A DNA stretch of 63,399 nucleotides, taken from the NCBI GenBank assembly GCA_020638295.1, contig JACKIU010000004.1:1-63399 (forward strand), given 5' to 3'. The position numbers and the translations under genes are program-made. The notes under the pieces are model-generated. The model searched no databases and was not told the origin of the DNA. It was given only the letters and a program-made list of their open reading frames with translations. This DNA comes from Rhodospirillales bacterium (GTDB lineage Bacteria; Pseudomonadota; Alphaproteobacteria; Micavibrionales; Micavibrionaceae). Of the stretch, positions 16,780-25,234 are shown one piece after another. Position 1 is the stretch's first letter, and every line of letters starts with the position of its first letter.

Positions 16780-16904
16780 ACCCTGTACAAAATGTGCCAC
16801 AAAATCTGTGATCGATCTCGAATATACAAAACTGACCAATGAGCTCAGGCTTCATCCAGCCCCCATTCGCCTAATCTGTCTCTGCCATTACAGAACGACC
16901 ACAT
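16751..16904 (-). ncRNA. Candidate small RNA or attenuator leader between nadD and rsfS
   Basis: A near-consensus promoter and a good terminator bracket about 154 bases with no conserved protein gene. The predicted start (near 16904) coincides with an ATG opening a 19-codon frame (16904-16845), MWSFCNGRDRLGEWGLDEA, which would be leaderless. Three uses are possible: an independent small RNA, a peptide-controlled attenuator for rsfS, or a plain leader. No known RNA family was recognised. Confidence 0.4.
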
Positions 16905-16910
16905 ACCCTC

Positions 16911-16939
16911 ATTATAAGCCCTTTGTCTTCGCACGGCAA
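16911..16939 (-). promoter_or_regulatory. Strong sigma70-type promoter after nadD
   Basis: On the minus strand TTGCCG (16939-16934) and a perfect TATAAT (16916-16911) are separated by 17 bases. It lies in the 258-base gap between nadD and rsfS and can drive the small RNA candidate and, by read-through, rsfS-mazEF-rlmH. Confidence 0.6.
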
Positions 16940-16964
16940 CAATTTGCAATGCCGCGATGCATGA

Positions 16965-17609
16965 TTATTTTGATGCTACAGATAATTTTTTATTGTTTTT
17001 CAGCATATTACGACGTATTTCGGTCGAGGATATATCCACCATTTTTTTCTGCATCATCCAGTAGGATACCCCCGAATCGAGTGGATATTGCCCGCCTTTA
17101 TCAATCACTACATGTTTTTGCCGCCCATACATCCGATAGGGGCACCCGGTCACTAAAGAGCGCGCCGGACTGCGCGTCAGGTGCAGCATCGGAATTTCAT
17201 CCAGCAAGTCGCGCCAGTTGTTCCATTTGTGCAAACCCAACGCATTATCCATGCCGCTGATCCACACAAACTGCGTATCGGGATAATAACGTTTCAATGC
17301 TCGAATAGACTGATAGGTAATCGTCGTACCCAGATTCTTTTCCAGATCGGAAATCAAAATTTTCGGATGATCGACCAGCGCCTCACACAGGGCCACGCGC
17401 TCGGTCAAGGGGATAGCCTTTACCTCTTTAATCGGATTTTGCGGACTGACCAGCCACCACACCGCATCCAGTTGCAAGCCCTGCAGCGCAGCCAGCGATA
17501 TGTGCACATGTCCTTCGTGCGGCGGATTAAACGACCCGCCCAACAAACCCACGCGCAGAGTCTTCCAGCGTGGTGAATTCAAAAGATGTGGTTTAGTGAA
17601 TATCGACAT
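16965..17609 (-). CDS. nadD: Nicotinate-nucleotide adenylyltransferase NadD
   Basis: NadD transfers AMP to nicotinate mononucleotide in NAD synthesis. The 214-residue protein has GLLGGSFNPPHEGHVHIS with the HxGH nucleotide-binding motif, WISGMDNALGLHKW, and SSTEIRRNM near the end (ISSTxIR motif). It follows proA on the minus strand, with a palindromic repeat between them. Confidence 0.94.
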   Translation of the reverse strand: MSIFTKPHLLNSPRWKTLRVGLLGGSFNPPHEGHVHISLAALQGLQLDAVWWLVSPQNPIKEVKAIPLTERVALCEALVDHPKILISDLEKNLGTTITYQSIRALKRYYPDTQFVWISGMDNALGLHKWNNWRDLLDEIPMLHLTRSPARSLVTGCPYRMYGRQKHVVIDKGGQYPLDSGVSYWMMQKKMVDISSTEIRRNMLKNNKKLSVASK

Positions 17610-17631
17610 TGCTCTTAAAAATTCTCATAAT

Positions 17632-17760
17632 GTCATCCCGGAGGCAAGCCGTAAGGCTTGCTTAAACATTCGGGATCCATAATGTGAATTTGCGCGCAAA
17701 TTCTTCTTTCCGGATACCCGCAGTCAAAGCTTTCGCTAACGCTCAAGCCGCGGGGATGAC
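17632..17760. repeat. Dispersed palindromic repeat, full-length copy 2
   Basis: It runs from GTCATCCCG to CGGGGATGAC over 129 bp, with the inner hairpin GAATTTGCGCGCAAATTC and the words CGGGATCCATA shared with the copy at 370-499. Its second part has compensating base changes in the stems. It lies between proA and nadD. Confidence 0.8.
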
Positions 17761-17767
17761 ATTGGGT

Positions 17768-19045
17768 CTAAGGCCGTGCCTGCCCGTTTCCGTGCACCAG
17801 ATATTTATAGGTGCACAGCTGCTCTAACCCGACCGGACCGCGCGCATGCATCTTACCGGTGGCGATACCGATCTCCGCGCCCATGCCGAACTCGCCGCCA
17901 TCGGCAAATTGCGTCGAGGCATTATGCATGACAATGCCGCTATCGACATTGCTCAGGAAATAATCAATGGTGGCGGCATCTTCGGCCAGAATGGAATCGG
18001 TATGGTGCGAACCGTAACCGTTAATATGGTTCACCGCCTCTTCAACGCCATTCACCACCGCGCAGCTTAGTTTGCTTTCGAGATACTCGGTGCTCCAATC
18101 CTGCGAGCTCGCCGCGCCAATCCGCGGGTCCAGAGCCTGAGCCATCTTGTCGCCGACAATCTCACACCCCGCATCCAGCAACTTGACCAGCGTTGCTTTG
18201 GCAATTTCAGGATCAAGCGCAGCGTCCAGCAACAGCGTTTCCATCGCCCCGCAAATTCCCGTACGGCGCAGCTTGGCGTTATACGTCACGTCCACAGCGA
18301 TCTCGGCCTTAACGCTTTTGTCGATATAAATATGGCACAAACCTTCCAAATGACCGAACACCGGCATACGGGCTTCGTTCATCACACGCTCGATCAGGCT
18401 TTTTCCGCCGCGCGGGATCATCACATCGATATATTGGCTACAGGCCAGCATTGCCCCGACCGCCGCGCGGTCGGGAACCGGGATCATGCTCACAGCCGCC
18501 TCAGGCAAGCCATGCTCTTTAAGCGTTTCCTGTATCAGGCCGTGCAGCGCCAGTGAGCTATGCAGGGACTCCGACCCGCCGCGCAGGATTACCGCATTGC
18601 GGGATTTCAGGCACAGCGCCGCCGCATCGATCGTCACATTCGGGCGCGATTCATAAATCATCCCCAGCACGCCGATCGGCACGGCGCCGCGCTGAATTTT
18701 CAAACCGTTCGGACGTTCGCTTTCCCACAGCACGCGGCCTACAGGATCGGGCAGCGCCGCCACTATCTCAAGGCCCGCCGCCATGCCTTCAATGCGTTCT
18801 TCGTTCAGCGCCAGCCGGTCGAGCAGGGCAGGGGAAATCCCCTTTTGCTCACCGGCGGCCAAGTCCTTCGCATTTCCCTCAAGGATCGCCGACACATTGT
18901 CCCGCAGTCTCGCCGCAAGAGCTTTCAAAACGGTGTTGATTTGCCCTTCACGGACCTGCGCCAAAACGCGGCTGGCCGCCTTCGCATCCATGCCAAGGCT
19001 CAGCACAATATCCTGCGGAGATTGTTTGGCGAGCGCTTCAGACAT
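17768..19045 (-). CDS. proA: Glutamate-5-semialdehyde dehydrogenase (gamma-glutamyl phosphate reductase)
   Basis: This is the second step of proline synthesis, reducing glutamyl-5-phosphate with NADPH. It contains MIYESRPNVTIDAAALCLK, AVILRGGSESLHS, VMIPRGGKSLI and the catalytic Cys in RRTGICGAMETLL, and ends in the usual GPVGLEQLCTYKY. The start at 19045 (MSEALAKQ) follows TTTGAGG by six bases. The partner proB is about 18 kb away beside obgE, not adjacent as in many relatives. Confidence 0.95.
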   Translation of the reverse strand: MSEALAKQSPQDIVLSLGMDAKAASRVLAQVREGQINTVLKALAARLRDNVSAILEGNAKDLAAGEQKGISPALLDRLALNEERIEGMAAGLEIVAALPDPVGRVLWESERPNGLKIQRGAVPIGVLGMIYESRPNVTIDAAALCLKSRNAVILRGGSESLHSSLALHGLIQETLKEHGLPEAAVSMIPVPDRAAVGAMLACSQYIDVMIPRGGKSLIERVMNEARMPVFGHLEGLCHIYIDKSVKAEIAVDVTYNAKLRRTGICGAMETLLLDAALDPEIAKATLVKLLDAGCEIVGDKMAQALDPRIGAASSQDWSTEYLESKLSCAVVNGVEEAVNHINGYGSHHTDSILAEDAATIDYFLSNVDSGIVMHNASTQFADGGEFGMGAEIGIATGKMHARGPVGLEQLCTYKYLVHGNGQARP

Positions 19046-19104
19046 AAAAAACCTCAAATTCTAATATTCTGTTAAAGGTGTTTTGGCCCCATCTTGGCCT
19101 TAAA

Positions 19105-19190
19105 AGTCATCGCGAGCGTAGCGAAGCGATCCAGAGCGATCAAGTGAGATTTCTGGATTGCATCGTCGCGTTTGCTCCTCGCAATACCGC
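19105..19190. repeat. GTCATYGCGAG-type inverted repeat
   Basis: GTCATCGCGAGCG on the left and CGCGTTTGCTCCTCGCAAT on the right form an imperfect inverted repeat, with TGGATTGC inside. It is a different family from the GTCATCCCG elements and matches the fragment at 1094-1142. It fills the 155-base gap between proA and atpF. Confidence 0.6.
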
Positions 19191-19200
19191 GGTCAAAAAC

Positions 19201-19707
19201 TTAATGGAGATTGGCGCCGACATTCTTGATGGTATCGGCCACCAGCTTTTCATTGGCTTTTTTATCCAGCTTTTCGGCGATAATCTCACCAGTCGCGGCA
19301 ATCGCCAGATTGGACGCATATTCCAGAATTTCAGCCTGCGCGTTTTGCTTCATGCGCTCCAGACGCTCTCCCAGCTGTTTCTCGCGCCGGGCGATGGTCT
19401 CATCCAGATCGGCTTCAGCCTTTTTCTGAATTTCCGCCGCCTGTTTTCTGGCATTGGTAACAATTTTTTCGGCATCCTTAACCGCGTCTTTATGCTTGCG
19501 CTGATATTGCGCGAGCATTTCCTGCGCCTCAACTCGCAGGTTTTCAGCAGTGCTGATCTCCTCACGGATCGCTTCAATACGCGCATCAAGGTAATTCAGA
19601 ACGGCGGGTTTGCCGAATTTATAAACAATCGTCGCAAAGACAATGAAGGAAATCGTGTACCAGATATAGGCACCATGATGACTGTCAGCAAGAAGTTCAA
19701 AAATCAT
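19201..19707 (-). CDS. atpF: ATP synthase Fo subunit b
   Basis: This is the peripheral stalk subunit. An N-terminal membrane segment at about residues 10-30 (AYIWYTISFIVFATIVYKFG) precedes a long charged coiled coil (about 32-140) rich in Ala/Glu/Lys. At 168 residues it is of usual size. It is last in the minus-strand order atpI-atpB-atpE-atpF'-atpF, typical of alphaproteobacteria, where two different b-type subunits pair. Confidence 0.93.
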   Translation of the reverse strand: MIFELLADSHHGAYIWYTISFIVFATIVYKFGKPAVLNYLDARIEAIREEISTAENLRVEAQEMLAQYQRKHKDAVKDAEKIVTNARKQAAEIQKKAEADLDETIARREKQLGERLERMKQNAQAEILEYASNLAIAATGEIIAEKLDKKANEKLVADTIKNVGANLH

Positions 19708-19718
19708 AGCTACTCCTT

Positions 19719-20450
19719 TCAGGCTGCCTTGCGATCGATATTTTTAACCAGCGTTTTAGCCTGATCTATATCGGTGGAAATACCGACGATTTTCTCGGCT
19801 GCGGCACTGGCCACTTCAGCGGCAACGCTGTGCATGTCCTCAATAGCCTTTTTCTTCGCCTCATTAAGACCCTGTTCCGTCGCCTCGGTTTTCTTTGCGG
19901 CCTTACTCTTGAAGGCCGAAAGCTTTTTATTTGTGCTGGCTTTGATGCTCTCTTCGATATTGGCGAATTCATCGGAAGCGCGCTTGCGGGCTTCGGACAA
20001 AATCTCATCATACGCCGCATGCACGTCTTCAGCTTCTTCTTTGAGGCGCGCGGCGCTATCGATATCGCCTTCAACATGCTCGCGACGATCTTCCAGAGTT
20101 GAAGAAATCTCGGGCAAAGTCTTTTTGGAGAAAATGAAGTACAGAACAATAAAAGCGATAAACAGCCAGAAGATCTGCGTCGGATAGGTAGAGAAGTTCA
20201 GTTGCGGCAGCCCCCCCTGAACTTCGTGATGCTCATCACCCGCATGCTCATCCGCATGCGCAGCCTGCCCGTCTTCATGAACTTGAGCGCTTTCATCCTC
20301 TACAGGGTGAAGTTGCCCCTTCTTATCGACTTCATACTCCGGCGCCGAAGAATGGGAGCCGATAAAATCCTCACTATCCGCAGCAAAACCGCCGACAACC
20401 GGAAAGGTCGCCAGAAACAGTGTTGCAATAAGGAGAGGGACGATCTTCAT
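19719..20450 (-). CDS. atpG: ATP synthase Fo subunit b' with His/Asp/Glu-rich N-terminal extension
   Basis: This is the second stalk subunit (b'). The core membrane segment TYPTQIFWLFIAFIVLYFIF lies at about residues 88-107, followed by PEISSTLEDRREHVEGDI and coiled coil. Unusually, about 80 residues precede it: a signal-like hydrophobic stretch (4-22, ending GGFAA) and an acidic, His-rich segment (about 38-76; AAHADEHAGDEHHEVQGG). At 243 residues it is clearly longer than most b' subunits. If the leader is cleaved or anchors, the segment would sit in the periplasm. Confidence 0.9.
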   Translation of the reverse strand: MKIVPLLIATLFLATFPVVGGFAADSEDFIGSHSSAPEYEVDKKGQLHPVEDESAQVHEDGQAAHADEHAGDEHHEVQGGLPQLNFSTYPTQIFWLFIAFIVLYFIFSKKTLPEISSTLEDRREHVEGDIDSAARLKEEAEDVHAAYDEILSEARKRASDEFANIEESIKASTNKKLSAFKSKAAKKTEATEQGLNEAKKKAIEDMHSVAAEVASAAAEKIVGISTDIDQAKTLVKNIDRKAA

Positions 20451-20455
20451 TCGGC

Positions 20456-20683
20456 TTAACCACCAAACAGCATGGCTGCGCCAAGACCGATCGGAATAAT
20501 CCCCAAAGCTTCAATAAAAGCCAGAATCAGAAAGAAGTTTTTATCGAGCAATTCTTTAGATTGAGGATTGCGGGCAACACCTTCAGCATAGCCTTTAAAA
20601 TAAAGGCCAAGACCGATACCGGCGCCCAGAGCGGGCAACATCGCAAATGCACCGGCAATAAGTTTTGCAGCTTCTAATTCCAT
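20456..20683 (-). CDS. atpE: ATP synthase Fo subunit c
   Basis: This rotor-ring proteolipid has 75 residues and two membrane helices. The first contains the glycine series ALGAGIGLGLYFKG, the polar loop is RNPQSK, and the second helix holds the proton-binding Glu in FIEALGI. No Na+ ligand pattern is evident (there is no paired Gln and Ser/Thr beside the carboxylate), so proton use is inferred. Confidence 0.96.
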   Translation of the reverse strand: MELEAAKLIAGAFAMLPALGAGIGLGLYFKGYAEGVARNPQSKELLDKNFFLILAFIEALGIIPIGLGAAMLFGG

Positions 20684-20754
20684 TTTTAAGTTTCCTTTTT
20701 CTTTTTAGTTTAACCGTTAACCAATAAATTCAACCGTGTGTCTAACTCGCATAC

Positions 20755-21501
20755 TCAATGATGAAGGTCAACCGAGTCTTTAAGGTAAACACAAGCCAAA
20801 ATCGCAAATACATAGGCCTGAATGAAGGCCACCAGCAATTCAAACATCAGCAATAGAACATCGATGAATGCAAACGGGAAGCCCATCACAAACCACGCCC
20901 CGCCCATTGCCGACATCGCTACGGCGAAACTCGCCACAATTTTCAGCATAATATGCCCGGCCATCATATTGGCAAAAAGACGAACAGACAGCGTAAGCGG
21001 ACGGATAAAGAACGAAATCAATTCAATCGGCACCAGAAACGGCAAAATCCACCACGGCACATCAGAGGGGACAAACAGGGAAAAGAATTTTACGCCGTGA
21101 TTGATTAGACCGAAAAGTATCACCGCAAAGAACACGGCCAACGCCAAAGCGCCGGTCACTGCCAGATGGCTGGTATAGGTAAAGGAATAGGGGAGCAAGC
21201 CAAGAATATTACCCATCAAAACGAAAACAAAGATTGTGAAAACGAATGGAAAATAACGGCGGCCCTTGGCCCCGATATTATCCTTCACCATTTTGATGAC
21301 AAATTCATAAAGCAGCTCCGCCGACATTTGCAAACGCCCCGGCACCAGTTCTTTCTTACGCATGGCAATCGACAGAAACATCGTCGAAAGCACAACGCCG
21401 AAAGCCATCCATAACGCGGAATTGGTAAAAGATAACAGGCCTGAATCGGCAGGGAACTTGATATATTCCTCAATCACAAACTGGTGGACCGGACTGGCCA
21501 T
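20755..21501 (-). CDS. atpB: ATP synthase Fo subunit a
   Basis: This is the proton half-channel subunit. The 248-residue protein has five to six membrane helices. The conserved Arg helix reads IRPLTLSVRLFANMMAGHIM (about residues 166-185), and the C-terminal helix is ELLVAFIQAYVFAILACVYL. It is the second gene of the Fo operon, 79 bases after atpI. Confidence 0.96.
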   Translation of the reverse strand: MASPVHQFVIEEYIKFPADSGLLSFTNSALWMAFGVVLSTMFLSIAMRKKELVPGRLQMSAELLYEFVIKMVKDNIGAKGRRYFPFVFTIFVFVLMGNILGLLPYSFTYTSHLAVTGALALAVFFAVILFGLINHGVKFFSLFVPSDVPWWILPFLVPIELISFFIRPLTLSVRLFANMMAGHIMLKIVASFAVAMSAMGGAWFVMGFPFAFIDVLLLMFELLVAFIQAYVFAILACVYLKDSVDLHH

Positions 21502-21580
21502 ATACTAAACTCCATTCCCAAGAATTTCGAAGCTTAATAGCGGTTTTTAAGGGGTAAGGCAATGCCCAAAACCAAAAAAC

Positions 21581-21748
21581 TTAATCTTTTTTGTTTAGTT
21601 TTTTTTGCGCCTTATATGTGGCTGTCACAAAGCCCAAAACCAGCAAGATGATCATCCCCCACGGCGTGGTGTCGAAATACCTGTCGATGCCATACCCGAC
21701 GAGGCCCGAAGCGATGACAGTTCCTAAAAATTCATATCCTGCGTTCAT
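21581..21748 (-). CDS. atpI: AtpI/AtpZ-like ATP synthase accessory protein (55 residues)
   Basis: A short frame starts at ATG 21748 and ends at TAA 21581. It reads MNAGYEFLGTVIASGLVGYG, then IDRYFDTTPWGMIILLVLGF, then VTATYKAQKKLNKKD: two membrane helices joined by the family loop GIDRYF...P. AtpI helps assemble the c-ring or handles ions. It is shorter than usual AtpI because the N-terminal cytoplasmic part is absent, and an in-frame TAA three codons upstream excludes an extension. It sits between smc (16 bases before) and atpB. Confidence 0.85.
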   Translation of the reverse strand: MNAGYEFLGTVIASGLVGYGIDRYFDTTPWGMIILLVLGFVTATYKAQKKLNKKD

Positions 21749-21763
21749 GCTTGGTTATACCGA

Positions 21764-24700
21764 CTAAGCCGCCTCATCAAGGAAATCAAAGCTCTGTTGC
21801 AGATCCACCGATACCAGCTGCGACACACCTTTTTCGGCCATGGTCACGCCGTACAGGCGGTGCATCCGTGCCATCGTTAAGCGGTGGTGGGTAATCACGA
21901 CAAAACGTGTCTCCCCGCGTTCGGCAATTTCCTCTAAGAGATCACAAACTCGATCAACGTTCGCATCATCCAAAGGCGCGTCAATCTCATCCAGCACGCA
22001 AATCGGTGACGGGTTGGTCAGGAACATCGCAAAAATCAGCGCGATCGAGGCCATGGTTTGCTCGCCTCCGGACAGCAAGGACAAGGATTGCAGCGCCTTT
22101 CCCGGCGGTTGAGCGAAAATTTCGAGGCCGGAATTGAGCGGATCATCCGATTCGATCAGCGCCAGATGCGCCTGCCCACCGCCGAACAACCGCACAAACA
22201 GACCTTGGAAATGCGCGTTCACATGCTCAAACGCCGCCAGCAACCGTTCGCGGGCCTCGGAGTTTATTTTGCGGATGCCGGTGCGCAGTTCGTCAATCGC
22301 CTGCACCAGATCGTTACGCTCATGGATCAACCCTCCGGCTTCTTTTTCCAGTTCCGCCGCTTCTTCTTCGGCGCGCAAATTGACCGCACCAATGGAATCG
22401 CGCTCACGCGCCAGCTTTTCTTTTTTATCTTTCAGGGATTCAATGTCCCCCAGATCCTTATCCATATCGATCGCCGAATGGGCGGGCAGATCTTCAGGCT
22501 TCATGTCGAATTTTTCTTCAATGCCCAGCGCCATGGCCTCGCGCTGTTCCTGCATCGAGGACATCAGCGCCATCGCATGCGCCCGCGCCTCACGGGATTC
22601 ACCCAAAACGCTTTCGGCTTCTTTTAGGGCCCGCGTGGTTTCGGCCACTTCGTTTTCAACTCGCGCCAGAGCTTCCGCAGCCATATTGCGCTGGCCTTCC
22701 AGCTCCGAAATCATATTCAGCAGCTTGGTTTTATTGACCTCGAAATCTTCAGGCCGCGCATTCAATGTCTTCAGCTTCTCAGCTAGCCCTTGTGTGCGCT
22801 CATCCAACTCTTTGAGCCGCTCACGCGCGCGAATAGAGCGGTTTTGGAGGTGCAACCGCTCATCGCCCATCGCCTGTATTCGAGCTTTGCGTGTGCTTTG
22901 CTCCTGCACATGCAAATCATAAGCCCGCACTGCCTCGCCATGGGCTTGCCGGGCTTGCTGCAAAGTCTCACGTAGCTCTTCAAGCTGCTGCTCTTTATTT
23001 TCCTCATCGGCGCTTTCATAAACCTCCAGATCTTTCGTATCACTGGCCAGCGCTGTTTCCAACTCGCCAATCTCCTGCGCCGCAATGTCAATAACGTCTT
23101 TCAGGCGAACAATCTCACTTTGCGCGCGGGCATGCGCCTCACGCAAAGACGACCATTCATTGCGCGCCGCGTTCAGACTGGCCTCTGTGCCGCGCAATTC
23201 ACTTTGTGCGTTTTGCAGGGCTTCACGCAAGGTCGCACGTTTTTCCTGAACTTTTTCGAGAGCCGCCGCCGCACTCTCAACATCTTTTTCAATCTGTGGA
23301 CGTTTCTTGATCAGACTTTCCAGCTTGTTCCGTTGTTCTAACTGCTGCGCGTGGCGGTCCGGCGCGGCCGCCTTGACGCAATACCCGTCCCAGCGCCAGT
23401 AAGTTCCATCTTTCGACACCAAAGCCTGACCGGGTTTGAGCTCCTCCCACAGCGCATCACCCTCAGCCGCCGTGTCCACCACGCCAATCTGTGATAACGC
23501 CAGATGCAGCACTTGTGGCGCTTTGACATGTGGGCGCAGTTCATCGGCTCCCTGCGGCAAGTCGGGCAGGGCGGCCCACCCATTCTTGGGGGTCAGCCAT
23601 GTGCTCGAAGCTTTTTCATCCAGTGACGCCATCAGGGAATCGCCCAGCGCCCGCGATAAAGCCTTCTCAAACCCATGCGCCGCCGATACATCCTGCAAAA
23701 TCGGCGCAAAATCTTCCTCATTTTCAGATTGAAGAACGCTTTCTAACATATTGATTTTAGTGTCAAACTCAGCCTTTTTATTCTTGGAAATATTCAGGCT
23801 TTCCTGCGCGGTTTCAATCGCGCCCGTCGCTGCATCCAAATCACCCTCAAGCCCCTCAATGGCTTGTGCATGTTTGTCTTTTTGTGTCTCCAGCCCGGCG
23901 ATCTCTTTTTCAAAATCGCGCCCCTTGGCCGGTTGCGCGCTCTGTACGTCTTTCAGATCAGTCTCAGCCTGCACTTTGCGCCCCTCAAGGCTCTGTTTAC
24001 GCCGCGCATTGCTTTCAATCCGCTGCTCCAGCGCAGATTTACGCGCTCTGGCCTCAGCCGCGCCCTGCATCAACGCATTGTAACGCTCTTCAAGCTCTTC
24101 AACTTTCTTCTCCAACGTCTCACGCGCTTCATCCTTGGCTTCAAGCTGCCCGTCCTCAGCCTGTTGCTCGGCGTCAATCGCCTGATGCTCAGCCTCGAGT
24201 TTTTCCAGCAGAGATGTGCTTTCCTGTAGCGAGTTACGCTCATGCTCTTTATCCGTCTCGGTCTGCGTCAGTTGCTCTTTGCTTTCCTCAATCACCTGGT
24301 CAAGCCGTGCGCTTTCATCTTCAATCCGTTGCAGAGCAAGGCGCTGCGTTTGCAAACCGGCGGCGATTTCCGCCTCTTTCTGCCGCAAACCCGGTAAATC
24401 CTCAGCCTGCGTGTTCTGGGTTTTGTTCAGAGCCATCACCACGCTTAAGCGCTCGGCCACTTGACTCTCCGCCGCCTCAAAACTCTTACGGGTAGCGTCC
24501 ATCTTCTCATCGAGTAATTGCCATTCCATCCACGCGATCAGAATTTCCATCTGGCGGATTTGCGTCGAAATATTGCGATAGCGCGTCGCTTGCCGGGCTT
24601 GGCGTTTGAGCACCCCCAGACGCCCTTCCATGCTGCCCAGAATATCTTCAATGCGGATCAGGTTTGTATCCGCTGCTTTCAGTCGCAATTCAGCCTCATG

Positions 24701-25234
24701 CCGCCGGGCGAACAGTCCTGAAATCCCGGCGGATTCTTCCAAAACCAATCGCCGTTCCAGCGGTTTCGCATTGATAATCTGCGTAATCCGCCCTTGTGAG
24801 ACCATTGCCGGGGAATTCGCCCCCGTCACCGTATCGGCAAACAGCATCTGCACATCGCGCGCCCGCACAGTCTTGCCGCTAATCTTGTAACTGGACCCGC
24901 GATCGCGCTCGATTTTGCGGATAACCTCAACCTCGTCAGAACCGTTATAGGCCGCAGGCGCCGCGCGGCTGGAATTATCCAGAAGCAGGGAAACTTCGGC
25001 GATATTCCGCGCAGAACGCTCGGATGTGCCGTTAAAGATCACATCTTCCATGCCGTCACCGCGCATCCGCTTGGCCGAGTTTTCTCCCATCACCCAGCGC
25101 AGCGCCTCGACCAGATTGGACTTTCCGCATCCATTCGGTCCGACCACGCCGTTCAGCCCCGGGCCGATATCAAGCTCGGTCCGGTCAACAAACGACTTAA
25201 AGCCGTTAATGCGCAGTCGTTTAAACTGGATCAT
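21764..25234 (-). CDS. smc: Chromosome segregation protein SMC
   Basis: SMC is the ATPase that condenses and resolves chromosomes with ScpAB. The 1156-residue protein has the N-terminal Walker A GPNGCGKSNLVEALRW (about residues 32-47), two long coiled coils, and a hinge at about 500-640. The C-terminal head carries LSLLSGGEQTMASIALIF (signature) and CVLDEIDAPLDDANVDR (Walker B). It overlaps the DsbA-like gene by four bases (ATGA) upstream, and atpI follows directly. Confidence 0.96.
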   Translation of the reverse strand: MIQFKRLRINGFKSFVDRTELDIGPGLNGVVGPNGCGKSNLVEALRWVMGENSAKRMRGDGMEDVIFNGTSERSARNIAEVSLLLDNSSRAAPAAYNGSDEVEVIRKIERDRGSSYKISGKTVRARDVQMLFADTVTGANSPAMVSQGRITQIINAKPLERRLVLEESAGISGLFARRHEAELRLKAADTNLIRIEDILGSMEGRLGVLKRQARQATRYRNISTQIRQMEILIAWMEWQLLDEKMDATRKSFEAAESQVAERLSVVMALNKTQNTQAEDLPGLRQKEAEIAAGLQTQRLALQRIEDESARLDQVIEESKEQLTQTETDKEHERNSLQESTSLLEKLEAEHQAIDAEQQAEDGQLEAKDEARETLEKKVEELEERYNALMQGAAEARARKSALEQRIESNARRKQSLEGRKVQAETDLKDVQSAQPAKGRDFEKEIAGLETQKDKHAQAIEGLEGDLDAATGAIETAQESLNISKNKKAEFDTKINMLESVLQSENEEDFAPILQDVSAAHGFEKALSRALGDSLMASLDEKASSTWLTPKNGWAALPDLPQGADELRPHVKAPQVLHLALSQIGVVDTAAEGDALWEELKPGQALVSKDGTYWRWDGYCVKAAAPDRHAQQLEQRNKLESLIKKRPQIEKDVESAAAALEKVQEKRATLREALQNAQSELRGTEASLNAARNEWSSLREAHARAQSEIVRLKDVIDIAAQEIGELETALASDTKDLEVYESADEENKEQQLEELRETLQQARQAHGEAVRAYDLHVQEQSTRKARIQAMGDERLHLQNRSIRARERLKELDERTQGLAEKLKTLNARPEDFEVNKTKLLNMISELEGQRNMAAEALARVENEVAETTRALKEAESVLGESREARAHAMALMSSMQEQREAMALGIEEKFDMKPEDLPAHSAIDMDKDLGDIESLKDKKEKLARERDSIGAVNLRAEEEAAELEKEAGGLIHERNDLVQAIDELRTGIRKINSEARERLLAAFEHVNAHFQGLFVRLFGGGQAHLALIESDDPLNSGLEIFAQPPGKALQSLSLLSGGEQTMASIALIFAMFLTNPSPICVLDEIDAPLDDANVDRVCDLLEEIAERGETRFVVITHHRLTMARMHRLYGVTMAEKGVSQLVSVDLQQSFDFLDEAA

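Noticed and set aside
16845..16904. trp-type leader peptide before rsfS
   Set aside because: Only two Trp codons, not adjacent, and no tryptophan genes downstream; kept only as a possible generic leader peptide.
22058..24495. Several plus-strand frames antisense to smc
   Set aside because: They have Cys/Arg/Ser-rich compositions typical of shadows of coiled-coil genes and no ribosome-binding sites.
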